Positions 35,290-45,791 of a stretch of DNA of 64,000 nucleotides are shown here, piece by piece (within the stretch, counting starts at the first letter, position 1; the number at the start of each line of letters is the position of its first letter). The stretch spans positions 359,378 to 423,377 of the forward strand of contig NW_017265160.1 of NCBI RefSeq assembly GCF_001638985.1, written 5' to 3'. Below the pieces are notes generated by a model. That model saw only the letters and a list, made by a program, of their open reading frames with translations, made no database searches and was not told where the DNA came from. The translations under genes were made by a program, and so were the position numbers. Source of the stretch: Phycomyces blakesleeanus NRRL 1555(-) (taxonomy: Eukaryota > Mucoromycota > Mucoromycetes > Mucorales > Phycomycetaceae).

Positions 35290-36510
35290 AAAAGAACATG
35301 TCTAAGTTTTGGGGTGGCGGCCATACAACGGTTTCAAGGGCGATAGAGAGAAGACTGGGTATCACCCTAAGTAGATTCGATCACGGACATTAAGCATTGT
35401 TGGTTTTTGCACCTGGATAAAGATTGTATATCTTATTATCTTATTCATAAACATACATATATGACTTTCATATAAAAGCATTTATCTTAAAAGGCTGTGG
35501 AAATTTACTATAGGATATTTTCTTCTTCAGAATGGTATAGGTTTTTGAATTTTCTTAAATTTTCCAAGTTCACCGTCTTGACAAGCAGGGCACAGACTGG
35601 AAGCCTTGAACTCATCAACCAAGTATACCTAGAAGCCTCTCTTTTCTGGAATTATATGCATTCAGATACCTCTGATGGAGTCATGATAGTTACTTTGTCC
35701 GGCCAACCAATTGTCAAGTATCAGTACAGCATAATTTCCGAACCTTCTTCTACTATTGTTGGCCAAGCGTTTGTCTCCATGGGCTTTCATCACCTTGGAA
35801 TTAATATCCATAACCCTTCTTTATACCACTTCTTTATCCAAGTAGAGAATAACGGAATCATTCAAAATAAAACATTTTAGAATACGCTTATATACCGTCA
35901 TATAATATGGTATATAGCCCTTTTGTAATGGAAAGAAATTCTTCGGGGATGCCTTTAATATTCCTTGACGAGATAGCCTGCTTGATCTTGTTTATCCTCT
36001 TTATTATTAGTTTCTGCGGCTGTCGCAATATTTTTCTTGCTTTCCTTATTCTTATTCATACTACTCCCCGTCGTCTTGATCCTTTACATATTTTTCAAGA
36101 GCAAGTTGAAAAATATTCGAATTTTATTTCCATATTGAAGCTTGATCCCATGTAAATAAGTGGTAAGGATCTTTGCTGTTTAGTAAGAAGCTATTTGATG
36201 AGCATATTTCATGTCGGCTGGCTCATACGAACAGCACTAAAATTACTGGACTTGATAGTTGGGTATTAGATACCTGTAAGCTGTTGATTTTGTCGAAGTC
36301 TTCATTAATAAGATCCTATAAAGGAAATTCAGGTTCGTTTCGCAGCTTATAGAGGAATATATACCTTAAAAAGGTGAATTTATGCGATACTAGGGTGTGG
36401 GCGTTGGCTACAGGTTTTATAAGTTACGGAACATATTGCAGCTTCAGTTCTATACCAGTGATTGAACTTTTAAAGGGAGTTCTAGGAAAGAATGAAAGAA
36501 AGACAAGTTG
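35290..36510 (+). pseudogene. Decaying coding region, unknown
   Basis: Four plus-strand blocks stay open far longer than expected in such AT-rich DNA: 35294-35393 (MSKFWGGGHTTVSRAIERRL), about 35500-35880 (LELINQVYLEASLFWNYMHS, then GVMIVTLSGQPIVKYQYSII), 35907-36155 (a hydrophobic segment LILFILFIISFCGC), and about 36187-36510. The last block reads GLDSWVLDTCKLLILSKSSL and then WALATGFISYGTYCSF, with one in-frame stop. They are in different frames and no consistent splice model joins them. This is best read as an eroded gene or transposon. No family is recognised. Confidence 0.35.
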
Positions 36511-38393
36511 ATACATTTTTATTTTTCATGCTAGCTTTAATTATTGCCTTTTATATGACATTGTTATATTATAATTTCATCAAATAATCTTCTGTTGAAT
36601 CTACCTTGTTTCTTTTGTGAATAAGCTTTTCAGTTTGAACACACCAAGTGTACGCTTAATCTTACCGTGCTTTTTTTTCTCTCTCTCTCTTGGGTATGTG
36701 TTTACACTAGTCTCATTTATTTTTAAAAAATTGACTTCTCGTTCGTCTTAAATCAAATTCTTTTCTGCCTGGATTTTTTTCTTCATCCAAAAAAAAAACT
36801 AACATCGCCTGGATTTTAAGTGGAAACACTGTAATCAAAAGCAATAATACACTTACTATAAGTTTTTTTTTTGCTTCAAGACAAGGATTACAAAAAAGAA
36901 ATAATAAAAACTTCTCCATGACGTTGTATAATAAAGGTTACAAGGCTTAGCTACCGCACCCTGTGGTTTATAATTTCTGATCAGCACGTTTTGCTTTATG
37001 GGGATTCTATATGTGTAAGTGTGTGTATATACTAAAACTTATTAAAAGAAAAAGTCATTTGTGGCTGTGGCCTTTGTCTTTAATTACAAATTAACCGCAT
37101 CAAATGTTCCCATAGAAACTATTTTTCTTTAAAATAACAATAATAATAATCGAACATCATCAAGATATTGTAGGGACTACACTGTGTTCATTCTACAAAC
37201 CGGGAATTACATTAAAAAATTAAAAGCAATAATAACATAAAGTACTAAATACCATCAAGCTTTTAATACTTTCAAATATTAACAAAGAGAAGTTAGAACA
37301 AAAAAATTGCTTTCTGTACAAACGATTTTTCTATTTTGCTATATATATATATAATTGACCAATTTCAATAGCTATAATATTTTTACTTATCCATTTAATA
37401 AATACACCAAGTCGTACTAAAGCAAAATTTCCCCCTTGTTAAATTTTTGTTCACTCTCTTTATAAAAGAAAACAGGGAGGAAGTGTGGATGTAGATGTGA
37501 GAAAAGTAGAAATTGCATAATCATGTATTTCAAACACCACTCCTCTTTTTTCTTACCAAATACACACACATACACACACACATTTGAATTTTACTACATA
37601 GGAATTTAACTAAAGGTGTCAGTCAAAAGAAAAGAATACCTCTTATATTCTCGTATATATGTCTAAATGTGTGTGTATTACTAAATAGACTACAGCGGTT
37701 TCCATGACAACTACATCCGTTGGCAAGAGTTGATTTTACACACTAAACAACCCGTTGCCATAGAGATCCGAGTTTCTTCATTACTTACCCACAAAAGGAA
37801 ACTGTATTGAATCACCGAATATAACCAGCATTCCCCTACTCCACTCAGTTCTACCTTACTCAACTCTACTCTACTCTACCTTACTCTACTCTACTCCACT
37901 CAACTCCACTCAACTCATTTTGTTGTATTCCTTTGCTCCTCCTTTTAAAATTGGCTTGAATCGGGTATTGCCTCAGGAGACATATGTATCTTGCACACCC
38001 TGTCATAATATTCGTTGAGAAACAAGCAACAGGCCAAGAATAAGAAGGTTTGGTGATGATCTTTTTCCGGAATCACAGTGGAACATGTGCACCTCTATTT
38101 TTTTTCAATATGATGTACTAATGATGGTTGGTTCTCCGCTAGTTTGGACAGCGAGCCCACGTTCTCGCACTTTGTTCAAACCTCTTCTTTATTTTCTTTC
38201 TTTCTTTCCTTGTTATCCCTCACCCTCTTACCCCACTTGTGGCCCCTATTTCTCCCTTATTAGTCGTATTCTTTATCTAGATTCTCATTTGATTATTTTC
38301 CACTATTACTTGATTTGCCTGTCTTCCTTTATTTATTCTTTAAAAATATATATACATACATATACACATACATACTCCATTGAGTGATTGTGC
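36511..38393. other. Intergenic upstream of the coiled-coil gene
   Basis: AT-rich. CTCTACTCTACC/ACTCAACTCC-type repeats lie at about 37850-37920, and a pyrimidine-rich stretch at 38160-38340 precedes the next start codon. No supported gene. Confidence 0.45.
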
Positions 38394-41300
38394 ATGTCTT
38401 CAAAAGGTCCTAAAGAAAAGTCATCGAGCCAAAAGTTTTGGAAAAAATTTGGCTTGGGCAAGAGTAGCAAGCCATCACACCCTTCTCCAGGCAAGCTAAT
38501 TTATACAGACACACATATATCTTTAGCGTATAGACATAAAGACATGTAAACTTGACAATTCATTGCTCATTTCATTAGGTCCGTCAATAGCTCCTGAACC
38601 AATACACGATGATCATTACGACGATGACAGATCGATCAAAAGCAAACGCTTGAGGTAATTACTCTTTTTCTTTACTTCTTTGTTTTGCTGCTATTTCTAT
38701 TTGTTTGTAGTACCTTGTAGTCTCAACTGGAATGTTTACCTTAATATTACTTTATTATTATTTTATTTTTATTTTTTTTAAAAAAAAGTGGATTATTGCC
38801 CACAAAGCGTCAGAGCATGAGTTCATTAAAGCGACGTCAGTCCTCGAGCTATCCAGCCATTCTGGATGTACACCCAATGCCCGTACCGTCGTTTCCGCCA
38901 ACAGAGCTAACTATAGCAAACCAGGGTAGTCCATCACATGGGGACTTGCCTAAACTCCAAGAAGTATCTCCAAAACACGTGGGGCGACTATCTGCAACCC
39001 CAACTACCTTTCCGGTCGAGCTAACAAAAAGTCTTTCAGCCGAGCCGAGCCCTGGGATCTCACAGAAACCAGAACCTATTCAGACTACGGTTGTCATGCC
39101 GACCACACCTGGACCTACATCTATATCTCCTGTGACAGGTAAGAAAGTGTAGTAATAGAAGAAGTGGAATAAGTAATATTTTAAGAAATATATTAATAAT
39201 CTTATTTTAATTTAATTTTTTTAATTTTATTTATTAATGAATCAACATCTTTTATTTTTTATTTTTTTATATTAAATTATATTACATTGTATTATATTAT
39301 ACTATTGTTTATTTTATTTTTCATTGCAGATCAAGAATCACCAAAACCACTAGAAAAGTCAGAAGAAAAACCGGTCTCGATTATCCCCGAACCCACTGTG
39401 GCAAGGTTGCGAGAAAAAACCCGTCCTCGATATAATTCTAACCCCACCAGACCTGGTATTCCTGTGCCTACAAGTCTCACTACTGGTAGTAGACTAGCAA
39501 CACTCGGAAACAGTACGACCACAAATACAGTAAAAAAGAACTCCCCGAAATCAGACGACGAACAATCGCAGCAACAGCAACAACGTCCAAAAATCCAACC
39601 AACAACTTCAAATGATCGTGTACCTCGTCCTGCAGCCAACAAAAGCACACAATCCCAGCCCTCGGCATCCACCAGTGGCGCCACTTTAGGGTCAGTTAGC
39701 TTAGCTACCACACCTACCACACCGACACAGAGCTTAATACCATCTTCGCCAGTGCCAGCACCAACACCAACACCAGTACCAGTACCAGCACAAATACCAC
39801 CAGCATCAACCAGCATTGGGACAACAAAATTGAGAAAGCCAACCCAGATTACTGTCCCACTAGCCAAAATTACACCACCGCTACGCAGTAGCCGAGCATC
39901 AACTCCAGCTAAATCTTTGGATGGAGGCTCGGCTAGAAATAGTAAAGTTCCGGCTGAATCAGAAGACAAACCTCCTAAAGAGCCAGACGTGCTGCCACCA
40001 CAGACGACCGTACCAGGAGAAGACGAACTAACCATTAGCCAGTTGCAGGAGGACCTAAAAAAGGAGCGCTCGGTGGTACGAGTCCTGCAGGGACAGAAAG
40101 AGGGTAAGTCAAAATTGGGTTAATTTTTTATTTTATTTTCTGAAAATGACGTTTACAGAATCTAATTATACACATCTTTAAAAATGGAAATAAAAATAAC
40201 ATGTCATATAATCTTGCAGCTATTTCCAAAGATCTTGATTATTTCAGTATGACAGTTGATGAGCTTATGGAAGAGAAAGAGATGTTCCTACAGCAGTACG
40301 AAGAAGAAAAAGTAAATATTTTCTCATACACATGTACATGCAAATGCAAATGCACATACTTATATTTATATAATATTGAAATTAATATTATCTTATTTTA
40401 GCTTAAAAATCAAGCGAAAGAAGCTGATTTGGCCATGTTGCTTGAAAAGTTAAAAGTCGTTACAGATAACGCAAGGTGTGATTTCATAGCCTAGACAAAA
40501 TAAGACTGCTTGCTTTACTCACTCTGTATGCTGTTTTAGAGACAAGACCTATGAAGCTGATCAGTCAAGGCAAGACCTAGAGGTAAATAGTGAATAATTA
40601 ATAATATATACTGTATATGTTATAGATTTCTAAACACGCATGCACGCATGTATGCGTGCATGCATGTATACATATTTACCTATTTTATCTAATGGATTAA
40701 TGAATATCTGTAGTATTACCAGAGAATAGCCGAAGAAGAAAAGTCTGAATTATACAATGCCCTTTCTCTCAAAGATCAAGCATATGATCGCCTCAAGGTA
40801 AATTCAAACTTAAATAGATAGAGAAGTATATGCGCTTGTACGTATAGTTAGATACTTTATGTTTAAACAATTTGATATAGTCTGAATATAGCCACGCACA
40901 AGAACAAATCCTAGCACTCAAATCGACAATGGAACAACTGATCAAGGCCCAGGCGGCCAGGCCAGATGTCATGTCAACCGACACTGCAAGGTAAAATTTA
41001 TTTTATTTATACATATATATATATGTATGTATGTGTGTATTATAATTTGAAGATCATGCCTAATAATGACTCCAATAAAAATAAAAAATAAAAGGTCCTC
41101 TGCACCATGGATATACACACCCAGTGCTTCACCCCATATTCAACACGCCCATGTAGACTATCCTACTGATATTTATGAGTCTCACTCTAGTAGTATGGGC
41201 AAGGAAGGATTGTCCGCAGGATTTTTTATTCCTCACAAAAAGACTACATCACAGGATATTCACCCTATTTCGAGCTGTGATTCTGTAAAGAGCCACTCGG

Positions 41301-41679
41301 GCGTGTACAGCACCACACACTCGTCTAATACTACTGAATCACACGATATTGAGACTGCTGAACCCAGGAAACCGTTACTGGATAACAACCTGGATGATCA
41401 GTTGATGGTATTGACGAAAGAAAAGGAAAAGGCAAGTGTGTTATATTTTTCTTTTTTAAAAAAAGAACAACTGAATCTGTTTTATTCTTCTTTCGTTATT
41501 TCTCTGTGAGTGTGTGTACTAATACCTTCTTTTTGTACTAGCTTCAGTCAGACTATAGCAAAATTCCATTAACTGGAGGAGGACCAATGTCTCGCAGAAG
41601 AAAGGAAGAATTGGAAGAGATGTTGGATGAAGTAGATTCTCAACTAAGCAAGGTTAAACAAAAGATCCGTCGCTCCTAA
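38394..41679 (+). CDS. Ser/Pro-rich coiled-coil protein (724 aa), function unknown
   Basis: Eleven exons: 38394-38490, 38579-38654, 38789-39138, 39330-40103, 40220-40311, 40402-40475, 40540-40582, 40714-40797, 40881-40990, 41095-41431 and 41542-41679. Every phase joins, giving 724 aa. Introns 1 and 10 start with GC (AG|GCAAGC and AG|GCAAGT) rather than GT. The N-terminus is basic (SSSQKFWKKFGLGKSSKPS). Residues 60-430 are disordered and Ser/Pro/Thr-rich (PAPTPTPVPVPAQIP). Around 420-560 is a long coiled coil (DELTISQLQEDLKKERSVVR; MEEKEMFLQQYEEEK; KEADLAMLLEKLKVV). The end is a conserved-looking basic helix (MSRRRKEELEEMLDEVDSQL then SKVKQKIRRS). The layout suggests a cytoskeletal or trafficking scaffold, but that is inference and the family is not recognised. 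Confidence 0.85.
40639..40664. repeat. Hairpin-forming inverted repeat in intron 7 of the coiled-coil gene
   Basis: Arms of 12 nt (GCATGCACGCAT and its inverted copy ATGCGTGCATGC) with a 2-nt centre form a near-perfect palindrome of alternating purine/pyrimidine. It could fold as a hairpin or Z-DNA. It may just be a CATG/GCAT microsatellite. Confidence 0.7.
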
Positions 41680-42410
41680 ATTTCCAAAACAGGAAACAGA
41701 AATCTACCTATCACAAACAACCCAAAAAAATCAGAAAATTAACGATATATTTTAACACTTCCCGTCCTTTCCCCCCTCACAGTCGGACAACACACGCACC
41801 ACACACGCACAACAATCCTTTTATCTTTATACCTTGTTTCTTCTTTCATTCTTCTTAAAAGGAAAGGACATATACATACACATGCGCTTCACGTCACCCA
41901 AAAAAAATTACACAAGACAAACATTACATTTACATCAACAACATTTATTATACATATATTTATACATATTTACTCTTCTTCTTCTCTCCCTCTCCTTCTT
42001 CTAAACAACGATTTTTATACATCTTTATATATACATTTATATATATATATATATAAGTTTATAAATATTTTTAATTTATAAAAAAAAATCAACACATATT
42101 TACATTTATATATTATTAAAGAAGAATAATCCTGAAAACAAAATATCAGCCATGGCTTCCTTTTTTACAATTTTTATTCTAGCCAATAGTGATCGGTAAA
42201 GATGTACAAACTATCTTGCCTCTCTCATGGATTTTTTTTCATTGGGTTTTATACAAGCACAAACACACATAAACCTACACATAAACCTACACATATACCA
42301 ATGTATGCATTTATGTGTGTATGTGTGTATGTGTTTGTGTATAAAATAGCACATACTTCTGTTTCTTTTTTCATCTTTTGTATTTAAACAGAAATATATA
42401 TTACTTTTCT
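41680..42410. other. Convergent intergenic region
   Basis: The 3' flanks of the coiled-coil gene and of the uL13 gene meet here. (TA)n tracts at about 42033-42055 and an ACACATAAACCTAC repeat near 42265-42296. No gene supported. Confidence 0.5.
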
Positions 42411-43422
42411 TTAATAACCAAGGGCAGCAATGGAAGCATTGACAGTCTTGAGGGAAGCAGCCTTGGACTCAACAGCCTTCTTCTGGATGGCGATGAGGGC
42501 AGCCTTGCGCTCGTAGTAAGCAGAAGACTTGGCCTTGCGCTTATCCTCAAGCTTGGCAACAACATCCTGGTACTTCCATCCGACCTCGTGGGAGATACGG
42601 CCAAGGGTGGTGAACTTGCGTCCAGGCTTGAGACGGAGAACACGGAGAGCATCGGGGATGACCATGCGCTTCATGCGATCGTAGGGAGGGGGGACACCCT
42701 CGAAGACCTTGATGCGGTCAAGAGCGGCAGCACCACGAGCGGTCTTGTGGGGAACCATACCACGCATAGCCTTGTAGAGGATGCGGGAAGGAGCGCGGAA
42801 GTGGAAAGGACCACGACGGGGGTTGACAACACAACGCTTGTTGAGGTAGGCGTGGTACTTCACTATACACACACAAAAGTATATATTATTAATAATTAAT
42901 TTATTAATTATTGAAAATTTTAAAAAGATAAGAATCAATTATATACATATTAAACCTCTTTTATTTCAACCTCCCAAAAAAGACATTGCTTTCTTAGTTA
43001 GTTATAAATTGCCTTCCCATTTCTATTTCTCCCATATATAAAAGATTTGCATCGCTGAATGCCACAGGACGGTTTTTCCTTTTAATAAGAAACTTACGCT
43101 TGTTACGGAAGAATTCACCAGAGACGTTGAGTTCCTCGCAACGGACAATGACGACCTTCTGGCCGTTGAGAGCCTGCTTGGCGACAATGGAGGCGAGACG
43201 ACCGAGGAGATGACCCTTACCATCAATGACAACAACCTAATGCAAGTTCAAAAAAATTAAGTATATAATATATATACACATATTATATTTTATAACTTTA
43301 AAAAAAAAATCTCAAAGACACTATATTCACACACATATATATGTATGTGCACGCAATACTAGCGATAACAATAACATCCCAATCAAAATAGACTTTGTGG
43401 TTACCTTTTCAAAAGTCGACAT
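42411..43422 (-). CDS. RPL16: 60S ribosomal protein uL13 (L16/L13a)
   Basis: Three exons on the minus strand: 43422-43405, 43236-43098 and 42862-42411, giving 202 aa, close to the yeast length. The first exon encodes only MSTFEK, a very early intron typical of fungal ribosomal genes. The domain starts [20 protein letters not shown], continues through VSGEFFRNK, then [20 protein letters not shown], then [20 protein letters not shown], and ends with a basic helical extension. uL13 is a structural protein of the large ribosomal subunit. The coding sequence is strongly biased to C-ending codons and much richer in GC than its introns, as expected for a highly expressed gene. The antisense strand is also open but is only a shadow. 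Confidence 0.96.
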
Positions 43423-43860
43423 TTTTATTTATTTATTTGTACAGGGAAAGAGGAGGAACCACTTGATCTCCCAAAAGGATGTTTTTTTTTTCAGTCTCGC
43501 GGCACATGTGGCTTGGCCCGAGCAGAAGGGGGTTCGACACAGTGACGTTTCGAAAATTTTTCAGTTTCAGGTACCGACTAATTTGTAATGAGCTTGCACA
43601 GTTGGTTTGTCCTGCATTTCACACAGATTGATGTGTCTGTGCGTTTCTCTCTCTCTCTCTTTCATTCTTTGTGTGTGTACTGTGCATAAAATCTTCTATT
43701 TATATTTCCTTACTTCCTTTGTTTTCTTAAAGAAGTAGTAAGATAATTATATAAGTATGTATATATAAGGAACAATTAATCAATAAACACAATTAAAATG
43801 AATCAAAAAAACAAAAACAAAAAACAACAACGTTCAATAGCAATAATAATAAAGAAGAGT
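43423..43860. promoter_or_regulatory. Upstream region of the uL13 gene and 3' flank of the ZIP gene
   Basis: The uL13 gene (minus) must have its promoter here. A CTCTCTCTCT tract lies at 43649-43660. The part next to 43860 is the 3' flank of the minus-strand ZIP gene. No further feature is supported. Confidence 0.4.
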
Positions 43861-44772
43861 CTAGTGAGCATGATTGATGTTTAGAAAAATTGGCAATAGC
43901 ATGCCAGCCAGTACAGTTGCCATATGAGTTCGTCCCAATTTGTCGGATGGTCGACAATGGGCTGACGCTGAAGGTTGAAGTTCCTGAAGAGCGTGCATAG
44001 CAACATAGAGAAAAGTACCACCAGAAAATAGTAGCAGAATTCCTGTCCAATAATCGAGATTACCAGGAGTAGCATTTGTTGGCAGTACAAGTAATGCCAG
44101 ATAAGTTGTGAGCGCACCGACAGGTGCAGCAAGTGAAAAGATCAATAAATGTTTTCGGACCTTGTCACGGGACAATCCATCACCCAGTAATACGGTAGTG
44201 AGTGCAAATGCAGCCGGGGCTTTGTGGAGCATAATAGCAACAAATACAACCATTGACAGGGTGGGATGAGTTGCAGATGCACCAAGCGCAATACCGTCTG
44301 CCGCGGCGTGTACAATCAATCCAATTGTGGGGGTCATTGAACGCGTTTGGGCAGAAAGATTGGAGTTGGTGTTACTTGGGTCCGTAGAATCTGGAATTGT
44401 GTCAAGTTCATTGTATTCGTCTGATGGATGAGAAGCGTGTACATGAAGAGAGCTGACTTGGTCAATCAAAAACATCATTGCGAATCCAAGTACAAGTGTG
44501 ATTCCTACTGCAGCATGGCTTGCTTCATCATGTTCTTGTCGTTTTGAGTGTGAATCACTAGAGAGATGGCGTTGACTGTCGTAAAGTGTTTCGATGCCTT
44601 CTGGAATAATGACGACCAATGCTGATCCAAGTAAGAGCCCGACACCAAGTGCAGTTAAATAGCGTAATTTGGCTTCGGACAGTTTTGTGGAAAGCGGAAC
44701 ACTGCCGGCTAGAAAGCTCCCGACCAGCATCGACAGACTCAGCAAAGTGAGCCAAACAAAAGGATTAAGCAT
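43861..44772 (-). CDS. ZIP-family zinc transporter, ZIP9 type
   Basis: Single exon, 303 aa, ATG at 44772. The protein is strongly hydrophobic with about eight membrane helices. TM1-2 read LTLLSLSMLVGSFLAGSVPL, then LTALGVGLLLGSALVVIIPE. A His-rich loop follows (residues about 68-85, SQRHLSSDSHSKRQEHDEAS). The metal-site helices carry HAAADGIALGASA in TM4 and MLHKAPAAFALTTVLLG in TM5, the HxxxDG and HKxP signatures of the ZIP9 branch. The C-terminus is GMLLPIFLNINHAH. ZIP9 proteins move Zn2+ into the cytosol from the Golgi or trans-Golgi network or across the plasma membrane; the location here is not determined. It is the only intronless transporter gene in the window. Confidence 0.93.
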   Translation of the reverse strand: MLNPFVWLTLLSLSMLVGSFLAGSVPLSTKLSEAKLRYLTALGVGLLLGSALVVIIPEGIETLYDSQRHLSSDSHSKRQEHDEASHAAVGITLVLGFAMMFLIDQVSSLHVHASHPSDEYNELDTIPDSTDPSNTNSNLSAQTRSMTPTIGLIVHAAADGIALGASATHPTLSMVVFVAIMLHKAPAAFALTTVLLGDGLSRDKVRKHLLIFSLAAPVGALTTYLALLVLPTNATPGNLDYWTGILLLFSGGTFLYVAMHALQELQPSASAHCRPSDKLGRTHMATVLAGMLLPIFLNINHAH

Positions 44773-45791
44773 ATAAAAAAAAATGAAGGCTTTAATTAAT
44801 TATAAAGGCAATCAAGCAAATAAGTGAGTAAGGAAGTAGACCAACAAAGAGGAAGAGAAGAGAAAGAAAGTAATGTATATTATATATAAATATAAGTGTG
44901 TGTATTTAAATGTGTAATTTTCGGTGGCAAAGAATTCTTGTCGTGAATCTTTTCTACAGATTTGCTAATTTTTTCTTTTTTGTACACTACACATACCACT
45001 TACAGTTTACATTAATGGAAAGGATGCATCTTGCAACCAATATTTTAGGAAACATTTTTTCCATTGGGCAAATATTTATATACTCAGCACATTTATTGGT
45101 TACTGGAATTTTTTTAAAAATTTCTTTATAATCACACTTATTGGCTGCTCTAATTAATTTCTGTAAAAAATGCCGTTCCTATTGGATACACCGGATAGAA
45201 AAATACACTAAATTTCCAAAAATAGGAAGTATTCACTTTGTATTCTTTATTCTTACTTTAATTTCAGCCAATTACATTGTGACCTTTTTACTCTTAAATA
45301 AAAATCACAATAACAGATAAAATATAGAGAAATGTAAGTTTGTTTGTTTTAACGCGACCTTTAAAGATTTCAAAAAAGAAATTACTATTGATAATGGAAA
45401 CATATTCTCAGGAACTATCCTAAATGTATATATTGACAATATCATAGATGTCTTCTTTAGGGACGTATAGCCGTTTCTTTTTGCTATAGAATTTAACCAA
45501 AAACTTTGGAAATGATAAAAAAAAATAGAAAGCTGTATATATCTATCTATATATGCAGCTCCTACCTTTCTTTCTTTCTTCTCCACGTACACATTTTACT
45601 GAACAAATCCAACGATGTGGTAGTTTACTACAATATCCAATAAATATTCCAAAAAAAACATATCTGTTTCATTTATCTCTCTCTCTCTCTCTCTCTCTAT
45701 TTTTTAATATAAAAACAACGCGCTTTTTTTTATTATACAGAAAAAGGGGGAAGGAAAAAAAAAGGTTTTGAGGATATTGAGGAAAGTGGAC
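44773..45791. other. Intergenic between eIF3c and ZIP genes
   Basis: AT-rich, no supported gene. A CTCTCTCT tract lies at 45678-45699. A frame at 44910-45131 shows no family resemblance. Confidence 0.45.

Noticed and set aside
42378..42899. 173-codon plus-strand frame
   Set aside because: Shadow of the uL13 gene on the other strand, caused by strong codon bias.
42863..43404. Possible intronic snoRNAs in the uL13 gene
   Set aside because: Introns of ribosomal genes often host snoRNAs, but no matching C (RTGATGA) and D (CTGA) box pair was found in either intron.
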